In this document: positions 1-11,715 of the stretch, piece by piece
Layout of the letters: each line of letters starts with the position of its first letter
Position numbering within the stretch: the stretch's first letter is position 1
Origin: Sorex araneus
Taxonomy: Eukaryota > Chordata > Mammalia > Eulipotyphla > Soricidae
Direction: 5' to 3'
DNA: 64,000 nucleotides
Assembly: GCF_027595985.1 (NCBI RefSeq)
Contig: NC_073311.1
Location: 32,176,057 to 32,240,056, forward strand
The notes under the pieces: generated by a model
The model's input: the letters and a program-made list of their open reading frames with translations, nothing else
The model's database searches: none
What the model was told of the DNA's origin: nothing
Translations under genes and position numbers: made by a program

Positions 1-540
1 AGAACGTTATAGGGACAGAGAAAATGTCAAGATTTTATTTTTATTTATTTATTTTTAACATATATGCAAGGTTTAGAGTGGAACATTTAATAGCTCTAGA
101 CTACGAGACAGACTAAAATAGTGAAGTACATACAAACTTTTAGACTAGAATTAACATTAACTTAATATCTCATATAATTATTGAGAAATTTGTATCTTTT
201 TAAATAAATTCATCAGTTTGACAAAAAGTGCAAGAAACAAATATTAATATCCATAAATTTCCACAAAGAAAACAGTTTTATAATTATCAACAATTGGACA
301 TTGCTGATGAAAATTGATGCAGACATTTAAAAAATCTTAGTGAACAAAACTGAGCAGTAAGTCACATCATGATCAAATGGGATTCATTCCAGGGAAGCAA
401 GAAACTTTTAGTATATGTGAATAAGTAAATACAATGTTATATGTCTATAAAAGGAAATAACAATTATTTGATGATATAAATTGGTACAGTGAAGACTTTT
501 TATGAGATTTAACATTAAGCTGTAATAAAATTTCTCAACA
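1..540. other. AT-rich sequence, no feature recognised
   Basis: No gene, RNA or clearly bounded repeat is visible. The stretch is A/T-rich with short homopolymers. It could be an older part of the L1 that becomes recognisable further right, but I cannot align it by eye. Confidence 0.5.
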
Positions 541-559
541 AAACAGGAAGTGAAGGACT

Positions 560-1618
560 GGACTCCAAAATAGTGATGGTCATTTACAATAAAACCAAAG
601 TAAACATAATACTCAATGGAAATACTAAAGTCTTTCCTCTAATATCAGGAAGATAGCAAAGATTTCCACTGTCTCCACTATTATGTAGAATAGTTTAGGA
701 AACTATTTTCACAAAAATTATACAAGAAAGTTAATCAAAGAGATCCAAATGAGAAAATAAGTTAAATATCACTATATTCCAATGTCATAATGGTATACAT
801 ATATATAAAATCATAATGACACAATTAAGAATATCAGAAACAATAAAACACTGAGAAAAAATATTTTTAATCTTTAAATTGCATTTAAAGAAGATATATT
901 TCTTGACTTTAAATTATACTATAATAATAAATAAAATGGGTGTGGTACTTTAATAGATATATAGTACTGAAATCAAGTAATGAGTACAAAACTTAACCTT
1001 CAGATTTATGAACGACTAATCTATGATAAAGGAACTTGGTAAAACAAATAAAGCAAGGAAAATCTGCAACAAAAATGGTGTTGGAAAAACTGCGGAGGCA
1101 CATTTTAAAAAAGGAAATTAGATCCACATCTCACACCATAGGCAAGCATTCATTAAAAATGGAACAAATACCTCAAAATTAGTCCAGAATACATATGTTG
1201 AAGAAAATATAGGCAGAACTCTCTAAGACAGTGATCTCAGAGATGTTATCAATGATTTGATTCCTGTAGTAGGAATTAAGGTCTTGCATGGCAAAATAAA
1301 CTTGGGTTAAAAAATAAAGACACACCCTACAAAACTGAACATTTGCACATAATAAATCAGATAAAGGACTAACATCCAAAATATATAAAATTCTCACAAA
1401 GGTCAGCAATAAGAACAAAAATAACTCCTTAAAAATGGGGAGAGGTGATGGATAGACACTTCTACCAAGAGGATATCCTGATGATCAATATGCATGTTAT
1501 AAGTGTTCATTATCACTTTTTGTCACTTATTGCAAATAAAATATTCAACTAGATATTATCCTCCATCATTGAGAATGTTGTATATAAAAAATACTGGATA
1601 TATTAGTGTACTAGGCAG
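560..1618 (+). mobile_element. Old L1 ORF2 remnant, 5' part (interrupted)
   Basis: A degenerate LINE-1 body in sense orientation. Around 1019-1110 the sequence follows the ORF2 region containing TATGATAAAGGAACTTGG, then AACAAAAATGGTGTTGGAAA, and around 1350-1400 it follows AAAGGACTAACATCCAAAA. These correspond to the region between the reverse transcriptase and the C-terminal part of ORF2. All frames are broken by stops, so it is inactive. A family C retroposon interrupts it, and recognisable L1 sequence resumes on the far side. The left limit is uncertain. Confidence 0.68.
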
Positions 1619-2270
1619 AGTCTCTTGCCCCTGCGCCTGACTGTTTTCATGAGGGCCCCTCGGACAGGGTGAGTTGAGTCTTCCTCCATGCCCTGAGCAG
1701 AGCCCAGGCAGCCAAAGGCCTTCAGAACCCAGCCACAGCCATACTCAAGGCCACTCTCCACATGCATGGAGGAACCGGCAGAGGAACCCAGGTGTGCAGG
1801 ACCTGGGGCTGATCTCCAAACCTGCTCAGATCGGAACTGGGCCTCTTCCGCCCAGATCCCCCATTTTCCAATAGCTAGGCAGTCACACCCACAAACTGCC
1901 CCCAGCACTGTGTAACTCCTTCAACAGCCAACATCCAGAGACTATAAAACCATCCAGAAGCAAAGCGGCCACGTGACATCTTATAGCTTAGTTCTCCCTC
2001 TCAGAGAACCTAGCAAGCTACCAAGAGTTTCCTGCCCACAGGGGAGAGCCTGGCAAGCTCCCTGTGGCATATTCATATGCCAATTACAATAACAATGATG
2101 GGTCTCATTCTTCTGACCCTGAAAGAGCCTTCAATGCGGCACTGTTGGGAAGGACGAGTAAGGACAGTGTGCTAAAATCTCAGGGCTAGGACGAATGAAG
2201 ATGTTACTGGGACCACTCGAGCAAATTGACAATCAATGGGATGACGGTGATAGTGATAGTTATAGTGATT
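1619..2270 (+). mobile_element. Family C long retroposon, near full length
   Basis: An element of about 650 bp beginning AGTCTCTTGCCC, the same start seen in reverse at the outer ends of the copies at 43.7 and 52.9 kb. Its 5' half (about 1619-2000) is GC-rich and shared only with other C copies. From about 2002 (CCCTCTCAGAGAACC) onward it matches the family B body, with about 95 extra bases (2098-2192) that B lacks. It ends in a degenerate GTGATA repeat, not poly(A). No tRNA head, A box or B box is present. It sits inside the old L1. A clear TSD is not visible here. Frames inside it are chance. Confidence 0.72.
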
Positions 2271-2718
2271 ATTGTGGTAGGGATGTGATCATGAGAAAGG
2301 AACCCTCGTTCACTGTTGTTTTTGTAGAAATTCAGCCTCAATAGAAATCAGTATGGTAATTTCTCAAAAAGGTAAGAATGGATCTTTCATATGGCCCAGA
2401 AATTTCACTTCCTGACATTTACCCCCAAATATAAAAACATTAATTTAAAAAGACACGTGCACGTCTATATTTACTGCAGTGCACAATAGCCAGAATATCT
2501 ATTGACATTATTGTAAGCATGTAACCCAAGGTATAGTATTTAAATTAAAAATATTTTGTCTAAGGCTTACTGTGGAGTTAGTAGTGGACACTGAGATGTT
2601 GTTGGCAGACTGTTGACATTGGTGGTAGACGTGGAGTTGGAACATTGTGTTCCTGAAACTCTATTATTAAATATTTCACAGCACAATTCCTAAATAAAAA
2701 TGGTTAAAAAAATAAACA
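2271..2718 (+). mobile_element. Old L1 ORF2 3' part and 3' end, continuing after the C insertion
   Basis: Resumes the interrupted L1. Recognisable blocks are AAAGGAACCCTCGTTCACTG, TATGGTAATTTCTCAAAAA and GCACAATAGCCAGAATATCT, which correspond to the extreme C-terminal ORF2 region in their normal order. From about 2560 a 3' UTR-like segment follows (GGAGTTGGAACATTGTGTTCCTGAAACTC), ending in an A-rich tail near 2690-2718. It is heavily mutated and non-functional. Confidence 0.68.
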
Positions 2719-2861
2719 GAGTTCTTGGGCCCAGTTCTTTATATCTCCTGCTAATGCTATTAAGTTATGAGCTATCACTTCCCTGAAAAGATAGCTATAG
2801 CAGCAGAGACTTAACTCAAAGCTCTACCTTCCAGGGGTGTTATCATCTAAAAAGTGACTGA

Positions 2862-3052
2862 GGGACTTAGAGAGATAGTGCAATGGGTAGGGCTCTTGCC
2901 TGGCACATGGCCAACATGGGTTCAATTCTCAGCATTTCATATCCCAAGTGTACCAGGAGTGATTTTGGAGTGCAGCGCAAAGCTGGAAGTAACACCTGAG
3001 CACTGCTGAGTGTGGCCCCCAAAAATAAACAAACAAAAATATTAAAACAAAG
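2862..3052 (+). mobile_element. Family A (SOR-type) tRNA-derived SINE
   Basis: A diverged copy: head GAGATAGTGCAATGGGTAGGG, B-box region GGTTCAATTCTCAGCATTTC, body ACCAGGAGTGATTTTGGAGTGCAG, then an A-rich tail. It is flanked by a 9-bp direct repeat AGTGACTGA (2853-2861 and 3053-3061), as expected of an L1-mobilised SINE. Head mutations suggest it is not young. Confidence 0.8.
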
Positions 3053-3061
3053 AGTGACTGA

Positions 3062-5472
3062 TGAAACGGAGTAAAGGACCTGTCATATGACCCTAATGCA
3101 TGACAACTCTGATACCCATTTTCACTTCAGATTCTCAGTATAGTCATCAGAGTTGATCTTGCATTTAAATTTAAACAAAATAGCAGTATCTCAGCTGGCA
3201 CTGCTATCTGATTTATCCACATTCCCCAGTAGGTGACTTGACTTTACGGCAAAATTGTGAATTTCTTACGCAGTTTTTATATCACTCAGAATCTAGTAGT
3301 CTGATAAATTATCACTCAGAAGCCAACTGATAAATTTTAAGCAACACTTTGAATATGAGACACCATTCTCCTCTTTGTTATGTATCACTTCCACTAAACT
3401 TTTCATATGTTGTTATGTGTCTGCAACATAGAGTACATGAACTTAGAAAACAAATATTAGAAAACTAGGTTTGACTTCATTTATTATCACGCTCTCTTCA
3501 TGACTCAATGGACAATGTGGTTGTAAAAGATGCTGATACTGGTTGTGATTCTGGAGTTGGAACACTGAATGCCTGAAACTGTCATTGACAGAGTTTTTGT
3601 ATCCAAAGAGAAACCACCAAAAACATCACTGTCAAAAGAAGTAATCCTTGTCTCATTCACTGGAAATAGAAAAAAAAATAATTTCTAGACCTTACTTGAG
3701 CATCTCTAAATTTTGCTTGACTAAAAAAAGTTGAATATAACCTGATACTGCTCAATGAAACTGCTAAAGCAGCAAACACATCAATCTTGGTTTGAGAAGA
3801 TCAAAGTGACAGAAAGTTCATATGCAAAAATGATTAAGATCTCGTTCATGTCACAAGATAAGTGATTAGGGTCAGCACCTCAAGATGAAAGGGGCATGGG
3901 ATAAATAAGAAAACAGGAAAAAGTGAATTATCAGTTGTATCTTGAAGATTAGTGGCTGTGGCCAGAATTCAATATAGTTGGTGCCTCTAAGCTTCCTTTC
4001 ATTTTCTTCCTCTAGGAGAGGGACCCATGAAAATCCTGGATGCTCTGTGACTATAGATGAAGAAAGTAATCAGAGATATTAGAAGCAGACATGGTTCATC
4101 CAGACCCCACAAACTGCACTGTCAGCACACAACCTTCAGCAAGGAGTCTTTTCAGCTCCAGAGATCCACTTTTATCACTATTTATGTCCTTTCTGGGATA
4201 ATGTACACACAGTGAATGATGGAAGTAAAATGGGGTAACTCTTGGGCCATTTCAGCTTCAGAATTTAAAACCCCATACTTGAAGCATTTGTCTGACCATA
4301 TAGAGTGGGTCTGGTATGGGAGTCATCCTTCTGCTCATTCTTGTTCCTTAGTCTTCTTTTGCAAGGCTGCTGCTATTAAAGGGCATTTATAATAAATACT
4401 CTTTATGAAGATCCCCCTCATTCTTACTGCTTTCTCTCTCTGAGTCTTCAGGAGACTTGTCAATCTGCAGTACATGACAATTGCCTCATAGCTGCTATAG
4501 AACTTTTGAGCATGTGTCATATCCGCAACATCAAATCTTTTGTCACTCCAAGTTTATCCGTCTATAAAATCCATTTCTTTCCAAGGTGTCATCCCAGCCC
4601 TTAGAAATGAATAACATAATTACTGAATATGTCTTCAATTTCTGTAGATCTCCATCAAGTTCTTGATTGTTGCCTCATCTATAATGTGACTGGAAACTAT
4701 ATAATGGATGTCTTTTTCATAAAATACCTAAGTTATTAAAAAGAATATTATCTCATCTTTCAGCCTTTTCTTATGAAGGAACTTAAGAAGAAATCCATGT
4801 TAGTATTTGTAAGCTACCTGTCACCCTTTTCTTATTGAAAATAAATCAGGTGTTTTATAAGTATCTGAAGCTTTGCTTACATATTTCAGAAAAAATGTCT
4901 AGAGGCTTTGAAATTTATTATAAAGAGCTCAAATTATAATGTATTCATTCTTTTCGTTCCTTGTGCTCAGACTGGAAATGGCTTGCTCTTCATAATAGAA
5001 ATGATATAAACATATTTTTATAAGATGGTAATATTTACTAAGGGCCTTTTCTAAGCTCAGTTTGCATAATATTATGGATAAAGAAGAGCTGAACCTCACT
5101 CCTATCTTATTCAAATTTATCACTGAATTTATTCTGTATCTTTCTATATTTTTATCTATTTTATTAAAAAATTAGATAAATGTATATTTAGTAGGAATAT
5201 TATTTAAATTTCAATAAACAGTCAGTCTTGAAGATAAACATAAATATAATATAAAGGAAAATGTTTTTTTAAAATATTAATGTCCATTAGAAAAACAAAA
5301 ATGCAAACAATTGACAGTAAAAAAATTGCAAGTCAAAATGTAGAGAAACAGTTACTCCCATTCATGGTGATCATAATGCAAAGTGATGTTATCACTTTAA
5401 AAATAGCTTTTGTTTCTGACAAAGCAAATGCCATCTTTTTCATAGAATACAGCAATCATATATATATCAGTG
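3062..5472. other. Gene-free stretch with a possible L1 3' end trace
   Basis: No coding gene or RNA gene is recognised. At about 3515-3600 there is a weak match (GGAGTTGGAACACTGAATGCCTGAAACT) to the L1 3' UTR-type tail seen at 2.6 and 63.5 kb. The rest is unique-looking AT-rich sequence with no repeat boundary I can identify. Confidence 0.45.
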
Positions 5473-5661
5473 GTTTTTGGTTTTGTTTATTGTTTTGGCT
5501 TTTGGGGTCATATCCAGCGATGCTCAGGGGCTACTGCTGGCTGTCCATTCAGGAATTATTCCTGGCAGTAATTAGGGGACCATATTAGGACGCTGAGGAG
5601 CCAACCCAGTTTGCTGTGTGCAAGGCAAATGCCCTACCTGCTATATTATGGCTCCGGCTCC
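5473..5661 (-). mobile_element. Family A SINE
   Basis: Antisense copy. The tail is T-rich at the left (TTTTGTTTATTGTTTTGGCTTT), followed by GGGGTCATATCCAGCGATGCTCAGGGG. At the right are the reversed head blocks GTGTGCAAGGCAAATGCCCTACCTGC and GGCTCC. It is moderately diverged. TSD is unclear because both flanks are AT-rich. Confidence 0.78.
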
Positions 5662-5767
5662 TATATTGATGTTTTTTTTTTTTTATCCAAACGAGTGGAA
5701 AACTTAAATCCACCCCAAAATATGCACACTTAGAATAATAGAAGCTTTATTCATAGTTGTTCTACAG

Positions 5768-5925
5768 TTATTCTAAACAAGCTCAGGCACTTACATTGTA
5801 TGCACCTCACCTGAGTTGAATCCCAGGCACAACATATGGGGCCCTCAGCACCCCGAGCGGCCTCCTGAACTAGGAGGAATAGCTTTTGGGTGTGGTCTCA
5901 ACCCCGAGAGTAAAAAGTGAGTGGA
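5768..5925 (+). mobile_element. Probable degenerate family A-like SINE
   Basis: Weak head (GCTCAGGCACTTACATTGTATGCACC), a B-box-like GAGTTGAATCCCAGGC, then ATATGGGGCCCTCAGCACC, which matches the family A body CATATGGTCCCCTGAGCACC. The rest is too diverged to bound. Called on block order only. Confidence 0.45.
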
Positions 5926-6368
5926 TAAACAAACTGGAACTTATGCATATTTGCCTAAAATGAAATATTTTAATTAAAAATATTAGCTATGAAGTCCAAC
6001 AAGTCATGCACAAAATTTAAATACATATTGTTTAGTGACAGAAGCATCACTATAAAGGCTTTAGGTTGTGTGATTCTAAGTATATCACAATATGGAAAAG
6101 GAAAAACTACACAGTCACTAACTATTGTCTTTACTATTGGAGGCTCAAGAGAGGGGTAAATGTTGAACAGTTGAAGCAAAGGAGAATATTAGGGCAATGA
6201 TAATATTCCATATGTTAGCACAATCCATGACATTTTGCATTTGCAAAAAACTGCTAGAAACAGAACTCCAATAAGGAAGGCAAACAAAAATTGTGAACTT
6301 TGCTTATAATAATGTATCAGTATTGGTTCACTAATTTTGAAAAGGGCATGATATAAAAGAAGATGTTT

Positions 6369-6936
6369 TACTGTATCACTGTCATCCCGTTGTTTGTCGA
6401 TTTATTCGAGCAGGCACCAGTAATGTCTCTATTACACTCAGCCCTGAGATTTTATCAGCCTCTTCTTACTTGTCTTTCCCAACGATTGGAGGCTATTTTT
6501 GGCATATTGAATATGCCACGGGTAGCTTGCCAGGCTCTGCCATGCAGGTGGAATACTCTTGGTAGCTTGCTGGGCTCTCTGAGAGATATGCATATATCTT
6601 TTACTGTATTTGGGGGGCATGAATACACCATGGGAAGCTTGCAAGGCTCTCCAATGAAGGCTACAAACTCTTGGTAGCTTGTTAGGTTCTCCAAGAGGGA
6701 GAACAAGGCTATTACATGTCGCTTCCTGGAACTTGGTCTTATAGTCTCTGGATGTTGGCCATTGGTGGGATTACACGGCGCTGGGGGCAGCTTGTGGGTG
6801 TGGCTACCAAGCTACTGGAAAATGGGGGGCCTAGCTGGAGAAGGCCAAGTCCCAATCTGAGCAGGCTTGGAGACCTCAGCCCCAGGTCCCGCACACCTGG
6901 GTACCTCTGCCTGTCCCTTCATGCTTCTCTAACGTT
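6369..6936 (-). mobile_element. Family C long retroposon, 5'-truncated, with TSD
   Basis: Antisense copy of about 568 bp. Its 3' end is at the left (reverse complement reads GATGACAGTGATACAGTA), and its 5' side runs right through the C-specific region (GGCGCTGGGGGCAGCTTGTG, then AGGTCCCGCACACCTGGG) before stopping short of the usual C start. It is bounded by AAAGAAGATGTTT (6356-6368) and AAAGAAGATATTT (6937-6949), a 13-bp TSD with one mismatch. A 5' truncation with a TSD and no poly(A) points to target-primed reverse transcription. The C-only middle block is present. Confidence 0.82.
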
Positions 6937-6949
6937 AAAGAAGATATTT

Positions 6950-8445
6950 AAAACTAGAAAATAAAGGTTGGAAAGGCTACATGGAAATCTGTACTATCTG
7001 AGTCATTATATATCTAACATTGGTTTAACAATAAATACTATTGGGATAGACATGCATTTGCCTGGTAAAGAGTCCACTTCCCACTGTGCTAGTCTCTGGA
7101 TTTGATCTCTGGCACTGTACGTATATAAAAATTACATTACTCTATTTGGTAAGTTGTTTTGGCTTACCAAACAAAATTACAAAAATTCAATGAAATTTTC
7201 TAACAATTTAAGACAGACAGGGGACATATAGACATTTTTATTAGTTTAAAGTGTGGAGGTGTAGACAGGAAGAACAAATAGTGGAAAGTTACAAAAAAGT
7301 AAATATGCAATTCACTATGGTTGGCAAAATTCTTTTGCTTATGGTGTTTGAAAGGTGTAGAGTACTTTATAAATTTCAATTATACTCTTATACAACTTCT
7401 TGGTCAATTTTAAGTAAAATATTATACTTGTTTTTATTGGAGAAAGATATCTTGTTTATTGACAAAATAAATAGCTTGGGGAGTTGAATGTGTGTGGGAG
7501 GGAGAAGAAGAGGGACTATTAGTTTAGAGGGATATAAAGATGAAAGTTTTAAGGTAGATTCAACCTGCAATCCCAGAAGACATGCCAAGTGGAATTGGGA
7601 GCTCAAGCCAATGCAGCAATAAGAAGTCAGTTTAATACTGAAAATAATTATATTTAGAGTAAAAGTGATTCCTCCACCAACTTTTTAAGAAGCAATCCTT
7701 TAGTCTAACTAGAGGCTTAGAAAATATATTTTAAGACACATGAGGGATTTTTTTAGTTTTATGTGAATTAACTACCATGCTCTACCTAATATTTTAAGAA
7801 AGGCATGTGCATGGGTGGATAAGCTCACCCTAGAGGACTCTATCATGTACAGAGATGGAAAATGAAGAAAGGGTTTTGCATCATAAATCAAAACGTATGT
7901 CACTTTTTTCACAGTCACCCAACATGAGGGAAGAGCATAGGGATGGTGTTTTAATAGTTGATAGGATTATTTAGCTTACCAAACATGAATTATGTCTTGG
8001 TGTAAGAAAATGGTAAAAATAAATACTGGAGATGTGTTTAATTTATCCTACACGTTGTTCCCTTTTATTGAGGTCAGGGGCTTCCAAGTTGTGTTCAAAA
8101 GTCTCAGGGGCCTCTTCCAGCAAAATTCACCAACCAGCCAAGTAGTTGGATGTAAGGACTGGAGGAAGCAGTGAGCTCAGGCCCTGGGCACTGGGATTAC
8201 TCAAGCTACCTCATTGGTACTTGGAATGCTCCATGCCACACTAAGTGGTTGGGTTCATGTGACCTAATAGTACTACTGCCCAGTACTCTTAAGCTCCTTC
8301 AGACAATGATTTTGAGGTATACTCCGATTTGAGAATCATCTATCTAGAAATTCCTTAGTTTTGCTAGACTCCAGATGCTATGAAGTTAGAAGCTAGGGAC
8401 TTAGTACTCACGAGCTGTTTAATATCAAATAAATTAATATGGTTT
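6950..8445. other. Gene-free stretch, nothing firmly identified
   Basis: AT-rich sequence. A tRNA-like trace at about 7036-7130 is too weak to call. No RNA gene, LTR or transposon ends are seen, and open frames here are short and lack any family resemblance. Confidence 0.45.
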
Positions 8446-8685
8446 CTTGTGATAGCACAGCAGTTGGGTGTTCGCCTTTCACGCGGCAGACCCGTGTTCT
8501 ATTCCTCTGCCTCTCTCGGAGAGCCCGGCAAGCTGCCGAGAGTATTGCACCCGCAAGGAAGAGCCTGGCAAACTACCCGTGGCATATTGGATATGCCCAA
8601 AACAGTAACAAATAAGTCTCAGAATGAGAGACATTACTGGTGCCTGCTCGAACAAATCGATGAGCAACGGGGTGACAGTGACTCA
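8446..8685 (+). mobile_element. Family B tRNA-headed SINE
   Basis: Head GATAGCACAGCAGTTGGGTG, anticodon-arm region CCTTTCACGCGGC and a slightly degraded B box, then the B body: CTCTCGGAGAGCCCGGCAAG, GGCATATTGGATATGCC, ATTACTGGTGCCTGCTCGA. It ends GGGGTGACAGTGACTCATG with no poly(A). The first few head bases are missing or mutated. Confidence 0.8.
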
Positions 8686-8827
8686 TGAACAAAACAATAG
8701 ATAGACCTAACAATCTAAGCTCTCTGCATGACTGGCTGTAGGACTAAGTCACTTTACATTTCAGGGATTATGTCTATGAGTCTGAGGATGTAAAATTCTG
8801 AAAGGAGTCAGAGAAGCATTTCTTGGG

Positions 8828-8990
8828 GAGAGGTCATGAGGGCACACCTGTATATGTGCTTAGGGCTTACTCTTGGCTCTATGCTCAGGGATAAATCTTG
8901 GGCACCAAAAGAAGTGCCTGAAACTGAACCTGGGATGCATAAATGCAAGGCAACAACCCTTCCAGGTATATAATATCTCTCTGGCCTCAA
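8828..8990 (-). mobile_element. Family A SINE, diverged
   Basis: Antisense blocks TGCTTAGGGCTTACTCTTGGCTC, GGGATAAATCTTGGGCACC, AACCTGGGATGCATAAATGC and a terminal CTCTCTGGCCTC give the usual order body, B box, head. The poly(T) tail is not recognisable. Confidence 0.6.
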
Positions 8991-11402
8991 AGTAACATTT
9001 CTTGGTAGACAAAACTTCAGACAACTTTAAGTCATACTACTTGAGCTTCATTCCTAAAATTGCTCTGCAACCCTAGAGCAATAACATTGTTTTTGAAACT
9101 CAATTTCTCATCCTCAAAAGACAGAGCTTTCTCCTTCCTTAGTTACTCAGAGCAAACTTATAAAGGTGAAATGAAATAGCAGATATAACCAACCTTTTTA
9201 AATGCTTCTGCTACTATGTAACATTGCTCCAAATTCTCTGTTTCTAAAGTATTATTATTTTTAAGGCAATTTCATAAAATTGCTTTTTGGAATTCTTATA
9301 TTCATAAATTGCCTTATCTCAAGTTAGGTATCAGAAACCTCTTTCTCCTCAGGAAAAGAATTTTGATTGCTTAAGAATTTCTCTTCCTACTTCTTTTCTC
9401 ATAATTTCTATTCCAAAGTTGTGTTGCTGGTGAAAAAGATAAACTATAGGGTTGCACATAGGATCAACTCTTCATTATTTTCAAGATTGCAAAAATAGTA
9501 ATGTTTGATAGGCAAAAATGGCTGAGTCTAAAAATCACAATATAGTTGGTTTTAAAATTTTAGTCATACATTTCTGAATATACTATTTCTGTGTTGGAAA
9601 TTTTCCAAAACAAAATTTATAAAATCATATTAAGCTCATTACTCATCATTTTGTGGTTATATTTCTTAGTTCTTTATCTGTGCCCACTTTTGGAATAATA
9701 GAAAAGTTTCATCATCTGTTTGATGCAACTCTTTTCATAGCAGAGTTGTGTTGTCTAGTTTTTTTGTCTTCTTTTACAAGAAAACAAATAAGTAAAATAA
9801 ATAAGCAGCCATATTTGAAAGCAAGTTGATCAATGGATAACTTGTGATTTTTGAGCAATTTATAATTTATGTATATACAATAAAACATTTATCCTAAGAC
9901 CTATTATATATTGGAAAAGATAGAATACATACAATTCTTTGAGAATCTAAATGTTAGACCCATTTTATAACTTTTAGTTTTATGTAACTTAAGTAATAAT
10001 TTTATATAAACATATTACTGCCACTGGCGACCCTATGATTAAATAGCTACTAAGAACTGTTTATATAAAATATCAGTTGTTTTTTTTTGCAGTTTTGCCT
10101 AATGTACAATCTCGCTGGCCCCTTACATAATGCCTGTGTAAAAACTATTATAACTCCAATTAATATGAAGTGAATTTATAAGAAAAAATTTCAATTAAAA
10201 TATTCTATACTTTTATATATAAAGTATTAATTATGTGTTACAAGATATGTTTGATGATTTGACTATTAAATAATCCCTCTTTTAAATTTCTAATCTACTT
10301 TGACCTTCAAGATAGTATTATACTAAAGCTCTAGTGATTTTTGAAAGAATAGCTCTGATATAAGAATTTGTGCCAATTTTGCAATTAATTAAGTTTATTT
10401 CTGGGCAAATGGGATAACATTATGAAATTTCTAGTTCTCTATGTTAGTTTACCCTGAAGGTTTTTATGTCAAACTCAAAGATCATCGCTTTACTGACTTT
10501 AATATATTTTCAACATCTACTTTCAGAGAGACAAGAAATGAAAAACTGATGATATTGGATAGTTCTCTCAATGGAATTCCTGAAAGTACAACCTCCTTTG
10601 TTATTTGTTAACCACTTCTGTGTAACAAAATTCTCCAAATTTTAGCCACTCGATACAAAAAGTATTTGCTATCTCATCTGAGTCTCAAACTTGGAAGTTA
10701 TTTAGGTGCATAATTCTTATTTAGATTGTGTCGTAGATTGCATTCTAAGAGAGGCCTCATGTTTCCTGTGCCCACCCCATAGCACCTGCCATGCATGTAC
10801 CTTTATTACAATCCCTTTCCAATGAGTAAAATATGGGAAGGTGAAGAGAAGTTTCAGACATAGCTGAAGTTTCAAATTCATTTATTTTTCAACTCATTAT
10901 GTGGCAATTATCCTGGAAGGTCTGAGTGTTCAGGTAAGCCCTTAAAAGAGGGGTAAGAGCTGTTATTTTAAACATTATGCACCTGTTTAAGCACAGATCT
11001 GCAGATCAGTAGTTAGTAATAATATGGGTCCTTCCCAAAGTTATTTGTAACCCAACCTAAGACTACCACATACAAAGCCTGTGTCCCAGTCTTTCAAACT
11101 ATCTCTCCAAACTAGAATAGTTTTAAGAAGTTGATGGGATTAGCAATAAAAAAATATATATATATTTTTTCAAGCCAAAAGAATCTAAATTTTAGTGAAA
11201 AATTAAATCCTTTATGTGTGCATAAATAGGTAACTAAGCTTTTTCAGCTTCACTAGTTCTCATAAATGGAATTTATAGATATTGAACTATAAACACATTT
11301 CTTTGGCATATGAGTTGAGTAAGGAATCTAGTTCATTTTTCTCAGCATCATTTTCATATTAAGAAATTAAGTATTTTCTGTCCTTTGGTGTTCAAGATAG
11401 AT
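8991..11402. other. Unique-looking AT-rich stretch
   Basis: About 2.4 kb with no gene, RNA or well-bounded repeat. A fragment at about 10085-10125 (T-run, then TCTCGCTGGCCCC) could be a vestigial antisense SINE head. A short A7(TA)nT6 palindrome lies at about 11148-11170. Confidence 0.45.
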
Positions 11403-11592
11403 GATCACTGTATCACTGTCACTGTCATCCCATTGCTCATCGATTTGCTTGAGTGGGCACCAGTAACGTGTCCATTGTGAGACTTGTTACTGCTTTTGGC
11501 ATATCAAATACACCACGTGTAGCTTGCCAGGCTCTGCCTTGCGGGAGGGATACTCTCACTAGCTTGCTGGGTTCTCTGAGATTGCTCCAGTC
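11403..11592 (-). mobile_element. Family B SINE with most of the tRNA head deleted
   Basis: Tail at the left (GATCACTGTATCACTGTCACTGTCATCCC), then the full antisense B body including CCACGTGTAGCTTGCCAGG and AGCTTGCTGGGTTCTCTGAG. Immediately after that comes only ATTGCTCCAGTC, the very outer end of the head. About 60 bases holding both promoter boxes are missing while the terminus is kept, indicating an internal deletion and not 5' truncation. Confidence 0.72.
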
Positions 11593-11715
11593 CAAATATG
11601 GTATCAAAACAGGAAATAAACTGTTTTGTTAGCAGTGTAAGATAAAAATCTACACTAATCTATTCAAAGATTCACACGTTTTTAGGTAATATATCTTATA
11701 GAAAAACTCCATTAA

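Noticed and set aside
7036..7130. tRNA/SINE-like fragment (CATTTGCCTGG, TCTGGATTTGATCTCTGGCAC)
   Set aside because: Too diverged and lacking body or tail blocks; cannot be separated from chance.
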